A DNA stretch of 64,000 nucleotides. It comes from Epinephelus fuscoguttatus (taxonomy: Eukaryota; Chordata; Actinopteri; Perciformes; Serranidae). Position numbers and translations under genes: made by a program. This document shows positions 19,701 to 32,200 of the stretch, in pieces. Below the pieces are notes generated by a model. It ran no database searches. It was not told the origin of the DNA and saw only the letters and a list, made by a program, of their open reading frames with translations. Every line of letters starts with the position of its first letter. Within the stretch, counting starts at the first letter, position 1. The DNA is taken from contig NC_064756.1 in the NCBI RefSeq assembly GCF_011397635.1, forward strand, positions 4,916,922 to 4,980,921. The letters run 5' to 3'.

Positions 19701-22700
19701 TCAGCCATCCAGAGAGGCTTCCTGTAACACGGCGGCGGCCGTAGATGAAGAAATGCAGCGGATCTTCAGAGCTGGATCATCAGGTGTATTAATCAGGAAG
19801 CACTTCAGCCGGAAGTGGCCTTAATGTGAACCAAGTGATGGGACTTTGGTATCAAACTCAGCAGTAGTTCTGTGGATTTAAAGTCGTGTAAGAGGTGAGT
19901 ATATTAAATAAGGTTGAATTATATCTAAATAGCCGCTGATATGATTGTTTATTTGTGTTGGAGGGCGCTGATGGGTAAATAATGGACGTAGCTTCGCCAT
20001 GCTAAATGCTAACAAAGGTGCTAACAAAGTTAGCTTCCATAATTCAAGATAAACTGTGGAGATTACAGAGTTAGCTGACTTTAGCTAATTGCATTCATGC
20101 CCACATTTGGCAAAAATTACATATAAGAGGAGTAATGTTAACCTTGTGACGTTACTGTAGCATTAGCTTATATCTTCACTTGTAAGTTCAGGTTCAAGTG
20201 TTTGGTGTGTGTGGTTAGCATAACTGCTATAATGCTAACATGTGAGGAGTCTTGATGTACTGTTACTTCAAAAGCCAGCAGATGAAATTAAGCTTTTTTA
20301 GCTCAGTTATTTACACCACAAAACACTGTTACTGATTAATGTGTAGTGTTACCTCAGCTAAACAGAGTAACGTTACAGTTCAATGTTAAGTGAGTGTATG
20401 TTAGTATTAACAAGCGGTGAGCGATATGGACCTAAAATAATATCACAATATTTCAGGGTGTTTTTGAAATAACAATATTCTTGACCATATGACAAATTAG
20501 TAAGAAAAATGTATTGTTAATTTAAAAACACAGAATTGCAACAAAATACGTGATCTAGTTTTACAGTTTGCTTCAAATATTCAGTAAAAACTAAAATGAT
20601 CTCACATTACTTAAGTTTGTGAACAACAACAGTAACTCAGAGTGAGATTCAGATTCTGTTACAATATTAATAGTTCAACTAAATAAAATCTACCACAAAT
20701 TACACATTTAAACAGCTCCCAATACAAAAAATGTCCCCTGGGATCTATACATATATATAAATCAACAGGTGATTTCCTTCTTTTAGTAAAATCCTAAATG
20801 ACTGAGTTGTTTTTCCATTTCTCCTCTAATCATCACACTGTAACGAGGGCTGCAGCTATCTTTTCTTTTAGTAATCAAATATTCTGGCGATCAATCGAGT
20901 AATCGGATAGGAAATACTGTGTGTTTTCATTAAATTACTTTAGCGTTATTTAAGGACAAGAGTAATATATTGGAGAGAAAATAATAAGTCTCTGAAATGA
21001 GCAACAAATGTGTTTCCATTTTTGAAAGTTCAACATTTTTATTGCTCTAATTGCAAAAACATTTGTCTGCAGTGTGAGCTTCAACAGTAGTGACAGATAA
21101 AATGATGCACATAGGCACATAATAAAATGAATGAAGCCAAGGATTACAGAACAGTGCTGTATGTATGTGTGTGTGATGGTTAACAAAACAAAGTGTGATT
21201 ATATGTGTGTATGATAGTGAATAAAAGAAAGTATGATTGTACATGGAAGTGTATGGTGGTGTATGTTTGAGATTATGATGTCACTTGTAAAACCAAGTAT
21301 GAATTAGGTCTCAAAGGGGCCTCTCATACAAATCTGCATAATCATGTGATAACAAAATCACAAGTCAGTGAACTGGTGTCTTCATGTACTCAGGTCGGCT
21401 GCAGTTCACTGAAGTTTGAACTCAGAAAATTCCAATTCTATCTACAGCTGTGACCCCGAGGCAGATCTGTTTGTCTACCACAGGAGTCGTCTCCGTACAG
21501 CTCTGTGGACTAATCCTGTTTTAATAACCTCTTTAGCTGGAGTGAAGCAACTTAATAACAGCTGCAGATATTACACTCTGAGAATCTCAACTAATGTCTG
21601 TTTACAGTGAATGTGAAGTTTAAAGCTTGGTAGCAATGATGATTTTAATTTATAGTTTTAAAATGTATGTATCTCGATCAAATCCAAACATTTAGCTGGA
21701 AGTGCTTTTAGAGATCAACCCTATGTTAACTAAACAATATTTATAAACCACAGACATTAACCTGCTGAGAGTCCATCCTGACCTCCTGAGGCTTGTGGTC
21801 AGCCTGCTCTTCCTCGTGCAGATTCCTGGTTCTCTCTTCAAACCTCTGTTGATACAGCAGAATAAATATCTGTACAGCTCAATACTATGAAAACATTCAC
21901 TTAAAAGCCAGAAGATACAAGATATCTGAGCAGAAATAGACTCAACCTTTACATTCTTCAAAGATTTAACAAGATAGGCTCAATAAAGGGATCATTTCAG
22001 GTGATATCATCAGTTGTGTTTCATAACTCAACAGTAGTTAATGAATAAATGAAGGAAAAATGCAAATCAAATATCACTTCCTGCATCTCAAACGTCTTTG
22101 TTGTCACTGTGTGCAGGTTGAAGTAACATTACCTCATCTTCCTGACAGTTGTCCTGCAAATCTCTGCTCATGTGTTGCTGCCTCAGTCGACTCCTGTGTT
22201 CTCTGATACAAGCTTTCTGTTTGGACACCAGCCGCTCCAGCTCAGACACCCGCTGGTGGAGCTCCTGATTGGCCTTGGAGAGGTCACCTGACCTGGCTGC
22301 TGAGGCCTTAACTGTGTGTTTCAGCTGAGTGAGAAACAGGGAATTCACAGGAACACGATAAAAAGATAAACCTGAGGCCCAAGTTGCATCATTCATTGTT
22401 TGCTGATGAGTCAGTAGCTAATTAATTTTGAGAAAGTGCAGATGATGTAAACAAAGAGTCTTGTGGTGAGGCCTGGCAGCGTCGACTGTTCAGTACACTG
22501 CATCAAAAGAAAACAGCACAGTCAGAGGTAAAGATTTTCAATAAGGATTATGCATATCCATACATATTTACATATCTACACACTTTGGTAAATCTCTCTG
22601 CAGCTCAATTGTTTTTGGCAGCTTCCAACTTTTACTCTCAAGTCTTATTTAGAAGTCTTTCAGCAGCAGTCTGAGGCAGGGACACTGTTTAATCAGAGAC

Positions 22701-23222
22701 TTCACAAGATGTCATCATTTACTGAGGAATATCTCTTACCTGTGCAGGATTTATAGCTGAAATCACAGTAATTCTTCTCTTGAAATAAAAAATCAATACA
22801 ACAGAATGAAAAATTCCTGCCATTTGGTACCTCTGAGATTTCTCGATGCAGTGTCTTCATGGAAGATTCATAATCTCCCCTTGTTTGTTGCTTCAAAGCT
22901 CCCAGCTCCTCAGACAAATGACTAATCTGTGTCCGAGCCTCGCGTAGCTCCTCGTCTCTGCAATACATGGTGACATGCATCAGGCAAAGGTATCATTCAT
23001 ACATGCTGTTTAAGATGTAGTGTTCACACGTACATGTTCACCCACACACACATCAAGTCACCTCAGTGTGATGGCGGCCTGGTACTGGTCTCTAGTCTGC
23101 TCCAGTTTGCTGCGTAAACTGCTGTTGGTCAACACAGCCTGCTCCAAACTCTGGGCCAACTTCTTGTTGTCCACTTTGGCTGAATCTGAGGCCTTCTGCA
23201 AGGACTCCAGCTGGAGGGTTCG

Positions 23223-23262
<40 letters not shown>

Positions 23263-26200
23263 ACACAGGTTTAATTACACAAACATTTTGTAAACATAAA
23301 TAGATTTACCCACTAGGGTTAGGCAAAAATGAGCTGGCCAGTTGCTACTCCCATCTTTGTGCACTGAGCTTGTACCCTGTCAACTTTGAGTTCCCATCAG
23401 GCACACAGCGGCTGTACATGGCACCTTCATTATATTTTGCCTGGAGCCCAGGATTCAGAATATAAAACTCTCCTAAATTTGTTGTAATTTAATTCAGCAG
23501 AAAGGTATTTAGAAATATGAGCCATGTTAGCACAGTATCAACCAAACTAGATTTTGTTGAGGGCCTCAATATAATGCTGGACCTGCCTTAAAGGAACAGG
23601 TCAGCATTCTGGCAGATAGCGTTACTCCACTGAAAAAGAATGAGGGTAAAATGGACACAGTAAGATGGTCAGAGCAGTGGCCATATGTTTACCGTTACCA
23701 CTGCAACTGTTATAACAGGCTAATTTCCGTATACAAAATGGACTTGAATGTAGAATAAAATCCTCAGTATTACTGAAGAAAAACCTTAAGCTAATGCAAG
23801 GTTAGTGAGTTAGCTTGCTAAATAGCGAGCTATGCTAACAAGCAGACTTGCCGTTAGCCTAGAATATTATCTTGCAATCGGGTCCATGTCATTGGTTCGA
23901 CAGATCATTGGTTCGACATCCCATTAGTCCGACTGTCCACGGTGCTGAACGGCTCGCGGCGGGCGTATGGTGCGCTATGTAGGCTATGCTAACAAGTAAG
24001 CTTGCCAATAGAGAAGAACATTAGCGAGTTAGCTTGCTAACTATGTAGGCTATGCTAACAAGTAAGCTTGCCAATAGAGAAGAACATTAGCGAGTTAGTT
24101 TGCTAACTATGTAGGCTATGCTAACAAGTCAGCTTGCCAATAGAGAAGAACATTAGCGAGTTAGCTTGCTAACTATGTAGGCTATGCTAACAAGTAAGCT
24201 TGCCAATAGAGAAGAACACTAGCGAGTTAGTTTGCTAACTATGTAGGCTATGCTAACAAGTAAGCTTGCCAATAGAGAAGAACATTAGCGAGTTAGCTTG
24301 CTAACTATGTAGGCTATGCTAACAAGTAAGCTTGCCAATAGAGAAGAACACTAGCGAGTTAGTTTGCTAACTATGTAGGCTATGCTAACAAGTAAGCTTG
24401 CCAATAGACCAAAGTATGTGTTCATTAACATTAAGAGTAAGAATAATATTCATTTTGGGGTTGCAAAGATCTGTTGAGGACGCATTTTCCCTCCTTTTTG
24501 ATACCCTATTCAAAACTATTTTTTGCAAGATTGCAGTTCTTGTGTTGATCCAGGACCATCATCATCATCATCATCATCATCATCTCTATCCTGCATAATT
24601 TGTTGGATCCAGGGATATCAATGATATGTTGATGTCAACAAATTTCCAGAATCAGCGTGATGATGATGGTTCTGGATAAACCTAATCAAATCTATCCAGG
24701 GTCAAGATGGAAAAAGGAGGGAAAACAGCGAAAATGCTATTATCCTTCCTCTTTGTTAGTGAACAGTTTACTCGCTAGCATAGCCTACCTACTTAGCAAG
24801 CTAGCTCGCTAATATTCTAGTCTATTGGCAAGTTTACTCATTTGCATGGCGACATTGTTTAGCTTCATTTTGGAAAACTAGCTCAGTTCTGAAGAAACAC
24901 AGAGGAATTCTGAAAGAAGCACAGGAGAAATCACATTGTGCTGTTTGAGACCATGTGAACTTTGAGACATTTAAAGTACTCTGTCATCATGTTTTTCAGT
25001 CACTTGTCATGCCTAAACCTGACCTCCACAACTTTACGTTAAGTGCGTAAATAGGTGGAGTATACAATGTTCTTCGTGGGGCACCAGTTCGTATGATATT
25101 ATATGCAACATTGTATGAGGATACTGATATTGATTCGATGAATTAAGGATTTATTTCAACCAAACCAGAGCTGTTGACAGTTTTGGTGAGTTTGAAGTGT
25201 GTTTTACAATGAGCTAACAGGGCTAATTAAAGCTAATGATAGTCTTAGTTCGGTGAAAGAGAGAAACTTTGATTGCTGTACAGTTGTACTTTTCTGTTAA
25301 AATATAAGTACAAGAATGGGCCAAATCTGAGCCCTCAAACTAGTGAGTGTTACACACTTTAGGACCGTAAACTGACATGCTGTCACCATAACAGCAAACA
25401 ACAATCGCCATTTTCTTTTGCACAAGTCAAATGACCCAGGAAACAGTCCAATGTCCTTTCGGTTTCTATGATTTATTCTCTTTCTTGCCCAGAGTTAGAT
25501 AATCAGAGCGACTCTTCTTTCTCTCTTAAAGGATATATTAAGCTACAGCCAGCAGCTGCTTCACTTAGCTTAGCATGAAGAAGAGGAAACAGCTAGCCTG
25601 TCTCTGTCCAAAGCATCTCTACAGCTCACTAATACCACGCCATGTCTAGTTTGTCTGATCCGTACAAAACATGAAGCATAAAGACAACATGTTGTGGTTT
25701 TACAAGGGCTTATTGGCCGGATTATTTCCTGGCCGGGTGCAGGACTGGAGTCTTATCTTCCAGGCAACCAGCAGAGACTCCAGGAAGTTACTGAGTCTGG
25801 CCAAGAAGAAGTCTGGCACGCCGCACAGACAGCAGAGTGGTAATGATCGTCTCCTCTAACTCCTGGCAAGACACCTAATGAGTGTATCTCCCCAAATCTC
25901 TAACTGTGCTTTTAAGGCCTGTTGTTTCAGTTGAGGTTTTGCTTTTGTCATTTAAACAAGTGGTGATCCTCTGGCCTCGAGGGCCTCTGAGGGTTTGGGG
26001 CCCCTTTTGCCCAGTCATGAATCAAGTCTTGGAGACACAGCACTACAGAAACAAATAATATAAAGTGATATCTCAGTGGGTGGAGCAAAATAATCACATT
26101 AGTTTTTGTTGCTGCTCTGTGAATTTTCCTGCTCCTCCCTTTCTATCACGCCAACACATAAAAGGCGCTAAAATCACGCTATAAGTAGTTTCCTCTGGTA

Positions 26201-29200
26201 TAACTGCACAGCTGCACCAACTGTGTCTCCAGCTTAGTCGCCCCTGACTGCAGCTGAGAGACATGTAGTTGAGTCATGATGGAAAACTTAGCAACAACCT
26301 TCACTGACCCTTTGAAACCTGGAGCAACATCACTTTTCTTGTGCTGCTTTCAGACACATTTCGCAAGTACTTGAACCTTTGAACCCTGAGATGATTGCAG
26401 GGTTCCTACGCAAGTATGAAAAAGTATGGAAATAAATTTGATCAATTTCCAGGTATTAAAAAGTATGGAAAATGAAAAATAAAGTATGGAAAAATATTTA
26501 TGTTTCCAGACTAAAAAATCTAGGGAATTTTTCATTTTTATAGTAATTATATTATTAATAATAATAATTAAATTTTAAGATCATGTTGCAGAATTTTCTT
26601 TTACATTTTAAGCACTTTTCAGAACAATTTTTTTTTTTTTTTTTACAAATTTTTCTTGTTTTTAATTTTTTCTTTACTAATTTCTTACAATTTTTTTAAA
26701 GTAATTTCTGCTTTCATTGCTACTTTTCTTCTTTTCATGTTTTTGAAGGAAGTTTGACGTTTCAAAGGATTTAAGGTGGATTTAAAAGAGTATTATTTCT
26801 ATTTCTGGTGTATAACCCATCTTGAAGATCAACTCTTTTCAGTCTTAACATCAGTTATTAGTTCAGTTGCCACTACAGCACACATTTATAGTCTGATAGG
26901 AACTACAGTGCTGTTTCATGGACAAAACTTCAGAACTTTGCCATGACTTTTCAGGGACTCGTAATAAAAAGAAAAGCACTTCAACGCTTCACTGTGTCTC
27001 TCACTCTCTGACTTCCCATAACAAACACCACCACACTACGTCACATATACACGTAACGTCTAAAAGCAGAAGGCTTGGCCGCTATAAGTCATGGAGAATG
27101 AGAACTGTGCAAGTTTTACATTTGTATCAAGCATCAGATAAGTTGAGTTAATTTGCCTTATTTGACATTGCACGTCCTTCGATGTGACTATTGCCCATCG
27201 CAGTATCAATACTGATTTTATATATCATGCAGCCCTCAGCTGACACATATCAGAGCTATGTTATGTCAACGGCTTACTTACAGAAAATAAATCTGTCGTC
27301 ATGTTACATTATATGAAAGGCTATCCCTGGAAGATTACTGTAACAATTAATTTCATTACAAACAAAATTCCATGAGTTTTCTAAAACTGTTAATGTCTTT
27401 TGCTAATTTATTTCATTCATTTTCCAGGCCTGGAAAATGAGATTGTATGAAATTCCATGACTTTTCCCAGTTTCCCATCACTGTAGGAACCCCATTTTAA
27501 CTACAGACTTGAAGAGCAGCAATCCAGACAAACATCAAATTAGTTGAATTTACTCAAGCCCTCCTGGCCTGTCAGTAAATAGATACACTATTTATTGATC
27601 CTGATGACCTTCCACGAACATCAAGAACACGAGAGTCTCATCGTGGTTTAAAATATTTTGACCAGCACTCCCTCTTTTCTCGTCACACTTGTTAATTTTT
27701 AATCAATGTGTAGTATTAAAAGTTGTTCTTTGGCTCAAGCTGTGAGATAATGTCTGACCCCTGGTGCTGAGTGTGTCTTCTTTTATTACAGTCATCTCCT
27801 GACATGAATGATGATAAAATAAAACTTAATCTACAAATATTAAAAACGTCTGCATGTGTTAAAGAAATACTGCGTCCTTACAGCTCTGTTGTTCTTGGCG
27901 TGAGTAGACGTCAGGAGTCGCTGGAGTTTCTCCACCTCTGCTTGGTGGTTCCTGATTTCTCTCTGAGCCTGCACCCTGGCACACAGGAGAGCAACATGTG
28001 ACATCATGAACTACACAGCTTAATATCCAGATGTGCACATTCTGCACATACATGTATGATTTTAAACTGTCATTATTCACACTCAGTGCTCAGAGAGTCA
28101 AACTGTGTCATGCAGTGTTTGTGATCCAGCTCTGACCTGTGCGTCTTGAGGGTGCTCAGCTCCTGCTGCAGGGTCTGAGAGGCCAGGGTTTGACTGACAG
28201 CGCCCCCTGCAGGACCACAGACACACTGCAAGGCCTCCAGCTCACTGACCTACAGCACAGACAGGTGATGTTACAGCTCACTTTGAGGACACGTTTATTC
28301 ATTTGTAAGTGCGCTCGATCAGATGTGCTGAGGTTGAATGAATGTTTTTGGCCATTTGTAAAATAGGAAATATAAACCTGTCAGTGTCGTCCGTGATTTC
28401 TTGCCTATCAGGACTAAAGGTGCGTGAAAGCTACAGTCTGCTGCACTGTTAGTAATTAATAGTAAATATTTGAAGCTTTCCTATTTTACTAGAATAACGT
28501 TTGAGTGAACAATTCTGACAGTGTTTCATAGGAATAAAATAAATTGTCCTTCAAAAACCACTCTCCAGTGGTTCAGGCAGTGTGTGTGTTCTTTGCACTA
28601 AAGTTCACACCTCACTAACATGCACTTTAAATACATTTTAAAGACAGAAAAGGGTGAAGATAAAAGACAAGGAAGAAAATAGTTCCTATATGAAACTGCT
28701 CACAACAAGGTCTGTGGATCATCTTGAGTAACCAGGTCACGATTTCTGGAAAGAGACATTTTTGCTGAGTTTTTCAAATGTACTTTTTGGGGACTTTGAG
28801 CACCACAAGCTGAGTTTCATCTAGTTCCATTATATTAGACAGAAGGCAGACATCTCTACAGCTGATATCTCCAACACTCTGCAACTCACACTGAAACTAT
28901 CAAGATTGATAAAAAAGCACTACAAGTGAGAGGGGAAATATGTATTTTGATTTGGGTGAACTGTCCCTTTAAAGCAGCTTGAGAGCATAAGATCTGTGCT
29001 TCAAATCATGATCAACAATCAGAGTATATGTGACCGTAACAAAGCTGCACTTTCCTAAATGAATGTCTCTCTGTAGCAGCTGGATGTGTAAATATGCAGC
29101 TGTTCACTAACACGTTTGAGGGTTTTTAACGATCTTTTGTCAACTGTTGATTCATGTAACTCTGCTGTTCTGGTGCTGCTTGACCTGTCAGCAGCCTTTG

Positions 29201-32200
29201 ATACCGTAGATCATAGGATCCTCCTGTCCCGTCTGGAACAGTGGGTAGGTATCACAGGTACTGCCCTTCTATGGTTTCAGTCCTACCTCACTGATCGGAG
29301 CTTCTCAGTTAACTTAGGGGAATTCAACTCAGCTACAGCTCCTCTCACCTCCGGTGTCCCCCAAGGCTCCATTTTGGGCCCCATCCTCTTCTTGCTCTAC
29401 ATGCTGCCATTAGGGTTGATTTTTAAGAGACACAACATACCTTTTCACTGTTTTGCAGATGATGTACAGATCTATCTGCCCCTTAAATCCATTAGCAAGG
29501 ATTCTGTACAGCCACTGCTAGAATGTTTAAAAGATGTCAAATCCTGGATGGACACTAACTTTTTAAATCTCAATGAGCATAAAACCGAGATCATTATGTT
29601 TGGATGTGACCCCTCCGATTACTCCGCTGATTTTCTGGGCCCCTTCACTCCTAACATCCGTTCCTCTGTTAAAAATCTCGGCGTGACCTTTGACAGTGCT
29701 TTTAAATTCGATAAACAAGTTAGATCAGTAATACAAACCAGCTTTTATCAACTCAGGCTTTTAGCTAAAGTAAAGGGCTATCTCTCCCCCCAAAATCTAG
29801 AGAGGGTAATCCATGCTTTTATAACCTCACGTCTGGACTACTGTAACTCGCTTTATGTCAGTATTGACCAGTCACTGCTACACCGTCTACAGCTTGTCCA
29901 GAATGCAGCAGCCCGCCTCCTCACTGGAAAGTGTAAACATGATCACATCACACCAATTTTGGCCTCGCTCCACTGGCTTCCAGTGCGTTTTAGAATTGAT
30001 TTTAAGATTTTATTGATTGTTTTTAAAGCCCTAAATGGGCTGGCACCCCCTTATTTAACCGAACTCCTGCACTTTCATGCTCCCTCCAGAGCCTTGAGAT
30101 CAGCCAGTCAGCTATTACTGGCTACTCCTAGGACTAGGCTGAAGACCAGAGGTGACAGAGCCTTTGGGGCGGCTGCCCCTAGGCTCTGGAATAGCCTACC
30201 CCTGCACATTAGGTCTGCCCAGACCCTAAAGGTTTTTAAGTCTTTTCTTAAAGCCCACTTCTTCTCTCAGGCTTTTAACTCAGGTTGAGCTGGACACCCA
30301 AACATTTTAGCTTATTTTGATCTTATTTTATAACTCTTGTATTTTATTTTATTGTATTGTATTTTATGTATCTTATGGTTATTATTGTGGTGTACTATTA
30401 GGTACCTCATTGTATTTGCTTGTTTATTTCTACTGACCTGTTCAGCACTTTGGTCAACCTTGGTTGTTTTAAATGTGCTTTATAAATAAAGTTTGAGTTG
30501 AGTTGAGTTTGCCTGATCAAATTTATGAGCTTGTTTCTGCTGCCCCCAGGTGTTCACATCTGATAGTGCAGGTTTAAACATATTGAGTTGTGCACTGAGT
30601 TAAGTTTCATTAAAAAAATAAGAAGCTAAAATTGATGTCTAAATCAGTGTCTGTGTGTTGTACCTTAAGATTCCCTTTCTCACTGGCAGTCAGGTCCTTC
30701 AGCATCTGGTGCACCTGCTGGAAACACACACACACACACACACACACAATCTGAACAAGTGCCAACTGTAAGCATTTCTGCCAGGCTACATTTTGGCACC
30801 ATTAACTGATCCATACGCATAAAAATGAAGCTCAGGTCAATCAAGTTCAATCATGAAGACTTTTTCTTTGCTTCATCCATTCACAACTCTCCCACTGCTT
30901 CCTCCAATCAAGTGATCTTATAGTTATCTTATCAAACTTTGCCATGATCTCTATCAGCCAATCAGGATGCTGCAGTCAAATTTGAAACCTGCTCTCTCCT
31001 CTGCTGCTGTCAGCTGTCATTTTAGGCAGAACCATCGCACCCTCCTCCACCTCGTTCACCTCGTTCACCTCGTATCCAGAGTCCAGGACGAGCTCACCAA
31101 AAGTCCATTCCTCTTCTCATCTCATCTCGTCTTCACCACCGCTACCACCACAAGAATGAGGAACTCTAGGCCGGCTCCTTATTCTCCTACCACTTCATCA
31201 CCCTCCTTAAATATAAACCATCTCCATGGGGTCTAATCGCCAAGACTTTCCACTTTTTTCACACTTGTGCACATGCTAATAAATATTCTTTTCACAAAGA
31301 ATGAGTCCCTCCTGACTGAAATACTATAAGTGCATAAGTAGATCCACAATGACAGATAAAATGTTGAATGTAACGGTGACCTGTCTCTCACCTGCTGCTG
31401 CTCCGAAGCCGCCACCTTTCCCATGAGCCTCCTGTTCTCATCCTGCTGCCTCTGTAGGGCTGAGCTCAGAGACCCCGCCTCCTGCTGTCAATCAAAGGTC
31501 CACAGGCACCAACAGGGAGAGAAGTTAGTGCTATAACCAATGGGTGAATGCATATAAAGCGTCATATACAGGGTCCACACGTGGAAAAGGTCACGGAAAA
31601 GTTTTGAAATTTCGTCCATGAAGACGTGTGGGAGCCCTGGATATAGTGTGGGACGGCTTTCTCACCAGTCCTACCTTGGCCTCAGTAAGTTGGGTCTCCA
31701 AACTGCTCCTCTCACCCTCCAACTTAGTGACAACAAGACTCAGCTGGTGGCCAGTGAGAGACAGGACGCATACACAAAGAGTAATTTCTTTACCTCATGG
31801 TGCAACACTTCCCATCATGCAAAAAAATAACTGCGTTTGTTGAATATACCTTGTTCTTTAAACTCTGCAGGTCTTTCCTCACTGCACCCTCCTCTCTCCT
31901 GGCCGTGCTCAGCTCCCCCCGCAGTCTCTCAATGGTTCGCTCCAGTAGCTCCCTCTGAGTGGACGCTGTCTCTCGTGCAGTGGAGGAGCTCTGCAGGAGC
32001 TGTGCATGTTCACCTGTCAGCTTCTGTCTGGAGAAGGACAGATATTTTGTTTTGCATCTAAAGACGGTACTTCCAATTCCAAAAACCCAAAACAAACACA
32101 CTTCTCTCAATTTGTCTTTTAAACTGTTAACATTTCATGTCCAAAATGCATCAGCGGCATCAAAGTTCGACCATCAGATTAAAGTGAATCTCTAACAAAT

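Larger units (their letters stand above)
19099..21327. mobile_element. 2.2-kb DNA element with terminal inverted repeats and a GC-rich first-exon-like ORF
   Basis: The left end ATGAGCGGCCCTTTGAGA and right end (reverse complement ATGAGAGGCCCCTTTGAGA) are inverted repeats. Similarity continues inward for about 80 bp, sharing CATACTTGGTTTTACAAGT. The flanks CAAAATCT and ACAAATCT form an imperfect 8-bp direct repeat, suggesting but not proving a hAT-type insertion. The interior has two ATTGG (inverted CCAAT) boxes at about 19488 and 19528, followed by a start codon in strong Kozak context at 19597. Confidence 0.55.

Noticed and set aside
23975-24408. CRISPR-like regular array
   Set aside because: Eukaryotic context and whole 66-bp units repeat without unique spacers; it is a tandem repeat.
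25671-25859. 62-codon frame with a basic C terminus
   Set aside because: It lies in a repeat-like intronic stretch, with no splice context.
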